15,454 nt of DNA from JBOGGX01 sp050744245 (GTDB lineage Bacteria; Actinomycetota; Acidimicrobiia; Acidimicrobiales; JBOGGX01). The translations under genes and the position numbers were made by a program. Shown in pieces: positions 1 through 6,416 of this stretch (positions are counted from its first letter, which is position 1; the number at the start of each line of letters is the position of its first letter). A model generated the notes under the pieces. It saw only the letters and a program-made list of their open reading frames with translations, made no database searches and was not told the DNA's origin. The stretch is taken from NCBI GenBank assembly GCA_050744245.1, contig JBOGGX010000017.1:1-15454 (forward strand), read 5' to 3'.

Positions 1-576
1 GACCATGGTGTTTCCCACGCGAAGTGCTGCCGGTGGCTGGGGGTGAGCGAGTCGTGGTTCTACAAGTGGCACGACCGCGAACCCACACCTCGCCGGCAGC
101 GACGGGTGGACCTCGACGCGGCGGTGAAGGTGTCCTTCGACGACTCGGGTGGGACGCCGGGCACCTACGGGTCGCCCCGGGTCTGGGAGGATCTCGTCGA
201 GGCGGGCTGGCGGGTGTCGAAGAACACGGTGGCGGCGTCGATGGCCCGCCAGGGCCTCCAGGGTCGCTCCCCGAAGCGCAAGCAACGTTCGCTGACCCGC
301 CCGGACAAGGCGGCCGGGCCGATCCCGGACCTGGTGCGCCGGGCCTTCGGTGCCGAGGCGGTCGACCAGCGCTGGTGCGGGGACCTGACCGAGATCCCCA
401 CCGACGAGGGCAAGCTGTACCTGGCCACGGTGCTCGATCTGGCCTCGCGGCGGCTCCCCGGGTTCGCAATGAGCGAGCACCACGACGCCGCGGTGGCCAG
501 GGCGGCGTTGTGCATGGCCGCGGCGGTACGGGGCGGCGACGTCGATGGGGTCGTGTTCCACACCGACAAGGGCGGC
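1..576 (+). pseudogene. IS3-family transposase OrfB, N-terminal part (interrupted)
   Basis: The frame is open from the first base of the window (DHGVSHAKCCRWLGVS...), so the true start lies upstream. This half carries the OrfB N-terminal HTH_21-like segment (YGSPRVWEDLVEAGWRVSKNTV), then the rve integrase core with the first catalytic Asp in WCGDLTEI and the second in VFHTDKG. Homology stops abruptly after HTDKGG at 576, where IS30 DNA begins. The rest of the protein resumes at 2034. The downstream frame stays open by chance for hundreds of codons, which creates a long artificial IS3-IS30 fusion frame. No functional transposase is expected from this half alone. Confidence 0.88.
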
Positions 577-2030
577 GAGGGTGGAATCAGGTGGTCGTCG
601 CAACACCTCGAGACGGAGGTGGTTCGCGATGGGTGTTCGGGAGAGGCAGCGAGCGGTTCGCGCGATGCGGGGCCAGATGTGGTCGCCAGGTCGACCGTCG
701 ACCGCTCGTCGGGAGGATCGGGTCCGGTTCTGGGAGGCGATCGCGGGTGGGTTGTCGAGCGAGGACGCGGCGGTCGAGGCCGGCGTGTCATCCGCGGTCG
801 GCTCGAGGTGGTTTCGTCAGGCTGGTGGGATGCCACCGTTCGCGTTGGTCCCGCTGTCGGGCCGTTACCTGTCCTTGGCCGAGCAGAAGACATCGCCATC
901 CTCAACGCCCAGGGGTGCGGGGTGCGTGGGATCGCCCGCCGGATCGGTCGCTCGCCATCGACGATCTCGCGAGAGCTGCGCCGCAACGCCTCGACGCGCA
1001 CGTATCGCCTGGCGTATCGGGCGTCGACTGCGCAGTGGCACGCGGATCGGCGGGCCAGGCGCCCGAAGGTGGCCAAGCTCGCGGCCGACGAGCGGCTGCG
1101 CGAGTACGTGCAGGACCGCCTGGCCGGCATGGTCACCGCCCCCGACGGCACGGCGGTGCCGGGCCCCGATGTCCGGTGGATCGGACGGCGTCACGGGCGC
1201 CGCAAGGACCGACGGTGGGCCAAGTCGTGGAGCCCGGAGCAGATCTCGAACCGGATCCGGGTCGACTTCCCCGATGATGAGACGATGCGGATCTCACACG
1301 AGGCGATCTATCAGGCGCTCTACGTCCAGGGCCGGGGCACCCTCCGGCGAGAACTGACGGCGTGTCTGCGCACCGGGCGGGCCCTGCGGGTGCCGCGAGC
1401 ACGGAGTCGGGGACGGGGCAAGAAGTTCGTCACCCCGGAGATCCTGATCAGCGAACGGCCCGCCGAGGTCGGGGACCGAGCCGTTCCCGGGCACTGGGAG
1501 GGCGACCTCATTGTCAGCCTGAACAGCTCGGCGATCGGCACCCTCGTCGAGCGCACCACCCGGTTCACGATGCTGCTGCACCTGCCCCGGTTGCAAGGAC
1601 ACGGCGACGAGCCACGGGTCAAGAACGGCCCAGCGCTCGCCGGGCATGGCGCCGGGGCGGTCCGAGACGCGATCGCCGCCTCGATCGTCACGCTGCCCGA
1701 GCAGCTGCGTCGATCGCTGACCTGGGACCAGGGCACCGAGATGGCCCAGCACGCCCAGCTCCGCATCGACACCGGACTGGAGATCTACTTCTGCGACCCT
1801 CGGAGCCCCTGGCAGCGCGGCACCAACGAGAACACCAACGGTCTGTTACGCCAGTACTTCCCCAAGGGCACCGACCTCAGCACGCACAGCCCCGACGAGC
1901 TCAACGCCGTCGCCGCCACGCTCAACAGCCGACCCCGCAAGACCCTCAACTGGAAGACACCCGCCGAAGCCCTCGACGAGTACCTACAGTCAGCTCAACG
2001 GGGCGATGTTGCGACGATCGGTTGAGCCTG
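577..2030 (+). mobile_element. IS30-family insertion sequence inserted in IS3 orfB
   Basis: The element contains one IS30-type transposase reading frame (629-2025) and interrupts IS3 orfB. Near the two ends the 11-base sequence TCGTCGCAACA (595-605) is matched by its reverse complement at 2007-2017, with weaker matches further out. These are imperfect terminal inverted repeats. The exact ends are inferred: taking GGC at 574-576 and 2031-2033 as a 3-bp target duplication restores the IS3 frame perfectly and gives a 1454-bp element. Alternatives such as a GGG duplication (579-581 and 2030-2032) also keep frame but add two residues to the transposase motif. Confidence 0.8.
629..2025 (+). pseudogene. 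IS30-family transposase with a single-base frameshift
   Basis: The ATG at 629 follows a good ribosome site (GGAGGT at 615-620). The N-terminus MGVRERQRAVRAMRGQ continues through an HTH-like region (LSSEDAAVEAGVSSAVGSRWFR) to LSLAEQ at about 886. The homologous sequence then continues in the -1 frame as EDIAILNAQGCGVRGIARRIGRSPS, the IS30 HTH. One G appears to be missing at 884-888. Downstream, the DDE core is complete: Asp in GHWEGDLIVS, Asp in LTWDQGTEM, Glu in RGTNENTNGLLRQYF. The tail is TLNSRPRKTLNWKTPAEAL, with stop TGA at 2023-2025. The repaired protein would be about 466 residues, normal for the large actinobacterial IS30 type. No classic slippery heptamer is present, so mutation or sequencing error is likelier than programmed frameshifting. 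Confidence 0.85.
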
Positions 2031-2033
2031 GGC

Positions 2034-2348
2034 AGGTACACCTCGGGCGAGTACCGCCAGCTGTGCCAGCGGCTGGGGGTGACCCAGTCGATGGGCGCCA
2101 CCGGGATCTGCTTCGACAACAGTCCCTCCGAGGCGTTCTTCGCTTCGCTCAAGCGGGAGCTCGTGCACCGTCACCGGTTCGCCACGCGAGCGGACGCCCG
2201 CCGGGCGATCATCCGGTGGATCGAGGGCTGGTACAACGCGAGGCGGCTGCACTCAACCCTGGGATATCTGACCCCCATGGAGAAGGAGGCTCTTTACGAA
2301 CACACGCGCGATACGGTAGGATCGTCCAAAGTGAACGTCGCCGCATAA
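2034..2348 (+). pseudogene. IS3-family transposase OrfB, C-terminal part (interrupted)
   Basis: This is the continuation of the same OrfB after the IS30 insertion. It begins RYTSGEYRQLCQRLGV, contains the third catalytic residue (Glu in NSPSEAFFASLKREL), and ends with the typical IS3 tail WIEGWYNARRLHSTLGY...P, with stop TAA at 2346-2348. Joining codon 574-576 (GGC) to codon 2034-2036 (AGG) restores HTDKGGRYTSGEY in frame with the normal family spacing. The transposase therefore looks to have been intact before the insertion. No start or ribosome site is visible for this half, so it is not expected to be translated on its own. Confidence 0.88.
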
Positions 2349-2379
2349 GCGACCTGTCTGTCAAAGCGGGTCAGCCCCA

Positions 2380-2505
2380 GTCGATCGCGCGGGGCTTGAT
2401 GAGTGCCGTTGGCAGCGTGCACAGCTGCCAGAGTCGATCCGTGAGCTTGTCCTAGACGACCAGCGGCTCCGCAACGAGATCTGCTGGTCGGTTTTCGAAG
2501 ACTGA
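2380..2505 (+). pseudogene. Truncated C-terminal remnant of an unidentified gene
   Basis: Directly after the inferred IS3 right end, a frame reads VDRAGLDECRWQRAQLPESI and continues to LRNEICWSVFED, with TGA at 2503-2505. That is about 41 residues. The acidic, aromatic-rich composition looks like genuine protein rather than a GC-driven spurious frame. There is no start codon after the IS boundary, so it would be the 3' stump of a gene whose front was removed or displaced by the IS3 insertion. I do not recognise the family. A 6-bp stem (GGCAGC 2411-2416 with GCTGCC 2424-2429) lies inside it. Confidence 0.3.
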
Positions 2506-2640
2506 CCACACGACTGTCCGCTGCAACGCACAACCTCACCGAGCGCTCACCGCGGGTGTCCTCGAACATCGGGGATAACAACGGCTGGTCGCGTCCAGTA
2601 CCGCCGGATCGTCGTGCCAGGACTGTCTCACCGGTCGTGC
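2506..2640. other. Non-coding stretch downstream of acetyltransferase gene
   Basis: These 135 bases lie between the truncated remnant (+) and the stop of the minus-strand GNAT gene. I see no gene, no clear terminator hairpin and no terminal repeat here. Confidence 0.4.
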
Positions 2641-3285
2641 TCAGGAGAGCCGTATGGTCGGTGAGCGGCGTTGCCGCACGGTGCCGTCGGTGCTGGCCGG
2701 GATCTGCTTGGTCATGACGCAGTTGCCCTGTCCTTTCGGTCGCTGGTAGGTAAACCCGAGCTGTTCGTACATTGTCCGGGTGGCGTTGTAGAGGAACGAC
2801 GCCGACGTCTTCTTGCCGGGCGGCAGATCGTGCGGGTAGGCCTCGACGAGCCCACCACCGGCGATGCCGATCAGCTCCAGGGCGCCGCGGACGGCAGTCG
2901 CCGCGACGCCCTTGCGGCGGTACCGCCGGTCGACGAACAGACAGGTGATGCGGAAGTCGGGGCGCCGCACGAGGCCCTGCTCCCACTCCTTGCGGTGGTG
3001 GATGTTGGGCAGCTCGTCGACCGTCCCGAACTGGCACCAGGCGACCGCGACGTCGCCGTCGAACACCAGCGCAGCGTGGGCGCGGTCCTGTTCGACGAGC
3101 CGCTGCTTGTACGCCTGATTGCCGACTCGTCTGCGTTCCGCATCGTCGATGCCGCGGTGGAACCAGGTGCACCAGCAGCCGCCCCACACGCCGTTGTGCC
3201 GCCCGGCGAGGTCGGCGAAGGCATCCCACGTCTGCGGTCCGAGCGCCTCGATCCGGTAGCCGGGCCTGTTCTCGGCGGTACTCAC
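2641..3285 (-). CDS. GNAT-family N-acetyltransferase
   Basis: A 214-residue protein, presumed to transfer an acetyl group from acetyl-CoA to an amine. The acceptor cannot be predicted. The N-terminal region has the distinctive HNGVWGGCWCTWFHRG segment (about 30-45) shared by a group of actinobacterial GNAT proteins. The acetyl-CoA motif A is CLFVDRRYRRKGVAATAV (about 115-132), with the R-x-x-G-x-A pyrophosphate loop. The C-terminal YNATRTMYEQLGFTY segment (about 166-180) is the usual GNAT beta5-alpha4 region. I chose the GTG at 3283-3285 (VSTAENRPGYRIEAL) because upstream in-frame sequence has no domain similarity and runs into IS remnants. No strong ribosome site is visible. It stands alone between IS debris on both sides and may have lost its original neighbours. 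Confidence 0.85.
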   Translation of the reverse strand: MSTAENRPGYRIEALGPQTWDAFADLAGRHNGVWGGCWCTWFHRGIDDAERRRVGNQAYKQRLVEQDRAHAALVFDGDVAVAWCQFGTVDELPNIHHRKEWEQGLVRRPDFRITCLFVDRRYRRKGVAATAVRGALELIGIAGGGLVEAYPHDLPPGKKTSASFLYNATRTMYEQLGFTYQRPKGQGNCVMTKQIPASTDGTVRQRRSPTIRLS

Positions 3286-3459
3286 GCCGGCGACAGTAGA
3301 CCGGGGTTGGGCGACCACCATCCGGCACGCTGACCGACGGTGTAGATCGGACACCAGACTCGGCCGGGGCATCCTCGAACAACGCCCCATGATCGCGAGC
3401 CGCGGTGTCTGAGTTCGCCGGGCGGTATCGGTACCAAACGCGGGCTGGCGGCACTCGGC
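3286..3459. other. Upstream region of GNAT gene, no gene seen
   Basis: About 170 bases hold no supported coding region. They should contain the promoter of the minus-strand acetyltransferase, but no convincing -35/-10 pair could be picked out. The region ends where IS30-like sequence begins. Confidence 0.35.
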
Positions 3460-3578
3460 CGCCGGCACCGCGTACCAGAGCTCGCCTGTCTGCGAACGGG
3501 CCGGGCGCTGCGGGTTCCCCGCGCCCGGGCTCGGGGGCGGGGAAAGAGGTTCGTCACACCGGAGATCATGATTGGGAA
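3460..3578 (+). pseudogene. IS30-family transposase fragment
   Basis: The frame ELACLRTGRALRVPRARARG continuing to KRFVTPEIMIG closely matches the middle of the IS30 transposase at about 1350-1455 (LRTGRALRVPRARSRG...KKFVTPEILI). The DNA is similar as well. Only about 35-40 residues remain, just ahead of the DDE domain. The match stops exactly at 3578, where the IS21 left end begins, and the remainder is not found beyond the IS21 right end at 6328. It is a remnant of a second, related but not identical IS30 copy. It has no function of its own. Confidence 0.75.
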
Positions 3579-3634
3579 TGACATCCTGAAGTGGCCCCAC
3601 CTGGGACCGCTTTGATGGCTTGAAGTGGCCCCAC
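3579..3634 (+). repeat. IS21 left terminal repeats (two TnpA-binding repeats)
   Basis: The 14-mer TGAAGTGGCCCCAC occurs twice in direct orientation, at 3587-3600 and 3621-3634, 34 bases apart. It is inverted relative to 6283-6296. Such paired subterminal repeats are the expected IstA binding sites of IS21 elements. The inner copy ends about 60 bases before the istA start, so the istA promoter must lie within or next to it. Confidence 0.8.
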
Positions 3635-3696
3635 CCCCAACCCACCGATCCCTACGTTCCGTGGTCTGCATGGCCCATCGGATGAGGGAGAAGGAG

Positions 3697-5232
3697 ATGT
3701 CGAGGGTGGAGCTGTATGAACGTATTCGCCGGGACAGCCGCGATGAAGGGCTGAGCATCCGGGCGCTGGCGAGCAGGCACGGTGTGCACCGCCGCACGGT
3801 GCGCGAGGCGTTGGCGTCGGCGACGCCGCCGGAGCGCAAGACGCCCGAGCGGGAGGCGCCGGCGTTGGGACCGTTCACGACGCTGATCCGGGCGTGGCTG
3901 GTGGCGGACCGGGATGTGCCACGTAAGCAGCGCCACACCGCCAGGCGGGTGTGGCAACGCCTCGTCGATGAGTACGGCGCGCAGGTGGCGGAGTCGACGG
4001 TGCGGGCCTATGTCGCCCAGGTGCGCTTCGAGCTGGACAACACCCTGCGGATCGTGACGGTGCCCCAGACCCATGGGCCCGGCGAGGAGGCCGAGGTCGA
4101 CTTCGGCGAGTTCGTGGCGTGGATCGATGGGGTGCTGGTGCGTTGCTGGATGTTCTGCATGCGCCTGTCGCATTCGGGCCGCGGGTTCCACGTGGCGTTC
4201 TCGCATCAGGCTCAGGAGGCGTTCTTCGAGGGCCACGTGTTGGCCTTCGAGCATTTCGGCGGTGTGCCGGCGGGCCGCATCCGTTACGACAACTTGAAGG
4301 CGGCGGTGGCCAAGATCCTCTTCGGCCGGGACCGCCAGGAGAACGAGCGGTTCGTGGCGCTGCGCTCCCATTACGGTTTCGACAGCTTCTACTGCCTCCC
4401 GGGTCTGGAGGGCAGCCACGAGAAGGGCGGGGTGGAGGGCGAGGTGGGGCGGTTCCGCCGCCGGCATCTGGTGCCGGTTCCCCGGGTCGCGTCGATGGGC
4501 GAGCTCAACGCGTTGTTGGCCGCCGGCGACGCCGGCGACGACGGGCGCCACATCGGCCGGCGCGCCGAGACCGTCGGCGAGGCGGCCGCGGCCGAGGCCC
4601 CGGTGCTGCGGCCGCTTCCGGAGGTGGCCTTCGACGTGGCCAGGGTGCGGGACCACAAGGTCGACACCAAGGGCCGGATCTGCGTGTTGCAGAGCTTCTA
4701 CTCGGTGCCCGTCGGGCTGGCCCGGCGTCTCGTGCAGGTCCGTCTTGGCGCTCAGACCCTCGAGGTCGTCGCGGAGGGACGGGTGGTGGCCCGCCATGAG
4801 CGCAGCCTGCACAAGGGCACCGAGGACCTGGTGCTGGACCACTACCTGGAGATCCTCGAGCGCAAGCCGGGCGCGTTGCCCGGTTCCACCGCGCTGGCCC
4901 AGGCCCGGGCGTCGGGAGCGTTCAGCGCGACCCATGAGCGGTTCTGGGCCGAGGCCCGCCGGCGTCTCGGTGACGGCGCCGGCACCCGGGCGTTGATCGG
5001 GGTGTTGCTGCTGCAACGCCGACTCGCCGGCGATGTGGTCGTCGCGGCGATGACCGCCGCGCTCGGGATCGGCAGCGTCGATCCCGAAGTAGTGGCTATC
5101 GAGGCCCGTCGCATGGCGCTCCATCGCCCGGCGGCACCGGTGATCCCGATCGGCACCGGCGCACACGACACCCGGCCCACCCCCCGCCTGGCGCCCTACG
5201 ACGACCTGCTGGCCGCTGGGGGTGCGTCATGA
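3697..5232 (+). CDS. istA: IS21-family transposase IstA
   Basis: The DDE transposase of the IS21 element. From the chosen ATG it has 511 residues. An HTH lies at about 18-39 (GLSIRALASRHGVHRRTVREAL). The catalytic core has Asp135 (EEAEVDFGEF), Asp198 (IRYDNLKAAV) and Glu247 (HEKGGVEGEVGRFRR), followed by the IS21 C-terminal domain (YSVPVGLARRLVQVRLG). The start at 3697 is preferred because AGGGAG at 3685-3690 is well placed. ATG 3682 and GTG 3625 are in-frame alternatives, the latter inside the terminal repeat. The stop TGA (5230-5232) overlaps the istB ATG as ATGA, so the two are translationally coupled. All three catalytic residues and both element ends are present, so it may be active together with IstB. 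Confidence 0.93.
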   Translation: MSRVELYERIRRDSRDEGLSIRALASRHGVHRRTVREALASATPPERKTPEREAPALGPFTTLIRAWLVADRDVPRKQRHTARRVWQRLVDEYGAQVAESTVRAYVAQVRFELDNTLRIVTVPQTHGPGEEAEVDFGEFVAWIDGVLVRCWMFCMRLSHSGRGFHVAFSHQAQEAFFEGHVLAFEHFGGVPAGRIRYDNLKAAVAKILFGRDRQENERFVALRSHYGFDSFYCLPGLEGSHEKGGVEGEVGRFRRRHLVPVPRVASMGELNALLAAGDAGDDGRHIGRRAETVGEAAAAEAPVLRPLPEVAFDVARVRDHKVDTKGRICVLQSFYSVPVGLARRLVQVRLGAQTLEVVAEGRVVARHERSLHKGTEDLVLDHYLEILERKPGALPGSTALAQARASGAFSATHERFWAEARRRLGDGAGTRALIGVLLLQRRLAGDVVVAAMTAALGIGSVDPEVVAIEARRMALHRPAAPVIPIGTGAHDTRPTPRLAPYDDLLAAGGAS

Positions 5233-6032
5233 GCATCACGGCGATGACCGAACCGGCGGCCGACGCGGCGATCGTCGCCGCCTGCCGAGCGTTGCACCTG
5301 CCCACGGTGCGGGCCGAGGCCGCCGCGTTGGCGGACACCGCAGCCAAAGAACGGCTCACCCATCGGGCCTTCCTGGCCGAGGTGCTCGCCGCCGAGGTCG
5401 ACGAACGCGACGGACGCCGCCGGGCTCGGCGCATCGTCGAGGCCCGCTTCCCGCGCCTCAAGCGCCTCGAGGACTTCGATCTCACCGCGGCGCCGTTCAT
5501 CACCCCGGCCGCCCTCGCCGCGCTGGCCAAGGGCGCCTGGATCGACGCCGGCGAACCGGTCGTGTTGCTCGGCGACTCCGGCACCGGCAAGAGCCACCTG
5601 CTCATCGGCATGGGCATCGCCGCCTGCGAAGCGGGACGGCGGGTGCGCTATGTCACCTGCGCCCAACTCGTCAACGAACTGGCCGAGGCCGCCGACGAAC
5701 GCATCCTGTCCAAGGTCATCGGCCGCTACGGCCGCCTGGAGCTGCTGCTGGTCGATGAGCTCGGCTACGTCAGCGTCGATCCCCGCGGCGCCGAGCTGCT
5801 GTTCCAGGTCCTGACCGAACGCGAGGAACGGGCATCTGTGGCCGCCGCCAGCAACCACCCCTTCAGCGAGTGGGGTCAGACCTTCAGCGATCCACGCCTG
5901 GCCGCCGCGGTCGTCGACCGGCTCACCTTCAAGGCCCATCTCATCGAGACCGGCACCGACAGCTACCGGCTCCGCCTTTCGCGAGCCAACAAGTCCCGCG
6001 CCGCCCGTCCCAAGACCGAGGGCCAAACGTGA
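5229..6032 (+). CDS. istB: IS21-family helper ATPase IstB
   Basis: The AAA+ ATPase partner of IstA, related to DnaC/DnaA ATPases. In IS21 it selects the target and stimulates strand transfer. It has 267 residues, normal for the family. The N-terminal domain contains TVRAEAAALADTAAKERLTH and LEDFDLTAAPFI. Walker A is GDSGTGKS (115-122), Walker B is LELLLVDELG (Asp176, Glu177), and a sensor-1-like Asn lies in AAASNHPFSEW. The ATG at 5229 overlaps the istA stop by the ATGA motif. The reading frame is undamaged. It fits a complete two-gene IS21 operon. Confidence 0.93.
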   Translation: MSITAMTEPAADAAIVAACRALHLPTVRAEAAALADTAAKERLTHRAFLAEVLAAEVDERDGRRRARRIVEARFPRLKRLEDFDLTAAPFITPAALAALAKGAWIDAGEPVVLLGDSGTGKSHLLIGMGIAACEAGRRVRYVTCAQLVNELAEAADERILSKVIGRYGRLELLLVDELGYVSVDPRGAELLFQVLTEREERASVAAASNHPFSEWGQTFSDPRLAAAVVDRLTFKAHLIETGTDSYRLRLSRANKSRAARPKTEGQT

Positions 6033-6100
6033 CCGCCCCGCTCGTGCCGCGCACCGACGACGACATCGCCGATCGGAGGTCGCCCTTCGACATCGACTGA
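6029..6100 (+). CDS. Possible 23-residue ORF overlapping the istB stop
   Basis: A GTG at 6029-6031 overlaps the istB stop TGA (6030-6032). It opens a short frame, MTAPLVPRTDDDIADRRSPF, ending in DID before TGA at 6098-6100. The overlap geometry would allow translational coupling as between istA and istB. The peptide is acidic and matches no family I know. Against it, a GTGA overlap is frequent by chance in GC-rich DNA and IS21 elements normally have two genes. Confidence 0.2.
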   Translation: MTAPLVPRTDDDIADRRSPFDID

Positions 6101-6282
6101 CCGGACCCCCCAACAAACCGAACAGCACGGCCGACACGCCACGTCCCCGAGAGCCCGCCGACACCCCCCACCATTCAACCGAGGAGGCACCGCCACGACC
6201 TGACCAACAACCGAGCGCTACTCGATCAACCCGTCACGCACCGCGTTCGCTCGTGCCGGGAGCTACTGCAACGCGCCATGGA
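6101..6282. other. IS21 non-coding segment between istB and right end
   Basis: About 180 bases between the last open frame and the right terminal repeat. No gene or strong hairpin was found. Confidence 0.4.
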
Positions 6283-6328
6283 GTGGGGCCACTTCAAGCC
6301 ATCACCGTGGGGCCAAATGGGGTTGACA
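6283..6328 (-). repeat. IS21 right terminal repeats
   Basis: GTGGGGCCACTTCAAGCCATCA (6283-6304) is the exact reverse complement of 3613-3634. A weaker outer copy, GTGGGGCCA, follows at 6308-6316. The end is placed at CA, 6327-6328. Confidence 0.8.
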
Positions 6329-6390
6329 TTTCCACAACGGCAAGTAGCGGCGCTTACGTCCGCTCCCGAGCATTCGTGTGCGTACCGTTA

Positions 6391-6416
6391 CCTGAAACGT
6401 ATGCATCTGTTTCAGG
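6391..6416 (-). ncRNA. Hairpin at tnpB stop, candidate part of omega RNA or terminator
   Basis: CCTGAAAC (6391-6398) is perfectly complementary to GTTTCAGG (6409-6416), with a 10-base loop, and the stem includes the tnpB stop codon. TnpB omega RNAs are known to be made from the 3' end of tnpB and the adjoining element end, so this position is right. A simple intrinsic terminator is less likely because no U-tract follows. The RNA boundaries and guide segment cannot be read here without the element end. Confidence 0.4.

Larger units (their letters stand above)
1..2379 (+). mobile_element. IS3-family insertion sequence, 5' end outside window, split by IS30
   Basis: The element is recognised by two halves of an IS3-type OrfB transposase separated by an IS30-family insertion. 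Its left part, including orfA and the left inverted repeat, lies outside the window. The probable right end follows the orfB stop at 2346-2348. The sequence around 2353-2379 runs through a CTGTCAAAGCGGGTCAG motif and finishes in CA, matching the TG...CA terminal rule of IS3 elements. The partner repeat is not visible, so this right boundary is inferred. A truncated foreign reading frame begins immediately after it. Confidence 0.75.
3579..6328 (+). mobile_element. IS21-family insertion sequence, complete
   Basis: Two overlapping genes, istA and istB, are flanked by IS21-type multiple terminal repeats. A perfect 22-bp inverted repeat pairs 3613-3634 with 6283-6304 (core TGAAGTGGCCCCAC). The core is repeated outward on the left at 3587-3600. 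On the right it recurs more weakly at about 6308-6316 (GTGGGGCCA). The inferred outer tips are TGACA (from 3579) and TGACA ending at 6328, obeying the TG...CA rule. The size, about 2750 bp, is normal for the family. The flanks (GGGAA on the left, TTTCC on the right) are not a direct repeat, so no target duplication is evident. Confidence 0.88.

Noticed and set aside
24..1277. A 417-residue + strand open frame, and a 328-residue minus strand frame at 165-1151
   Set aside because: Arg, Gly and Pro-rich translations without motifs, lying in shadow frames over the transposases.
43..2025. A 660-residue uninterrupted frame that looks like one large transposase
   Set aside because: It is a chance fusion: IS3 OrfB residues, then out-of-frame translation of the IS30 5' part, then IS30 DDE residues. 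The domain content and the frame of 629-885 show two separate genes.
3286..3645. N-terminal extension of the GNAT gene up to 3645
   Set aside because: The extension is antisense to the IS30 fragment and the IS21 end and has no GNAT similarity; GTG 3285 fits the domain start.
3652..5166. A 504-residue minus strand open frame opposite istA
   Set aside because: His, Arg and Ala-rich antisense of a gene with clear catalytic motifs; a codon-bias artefact.
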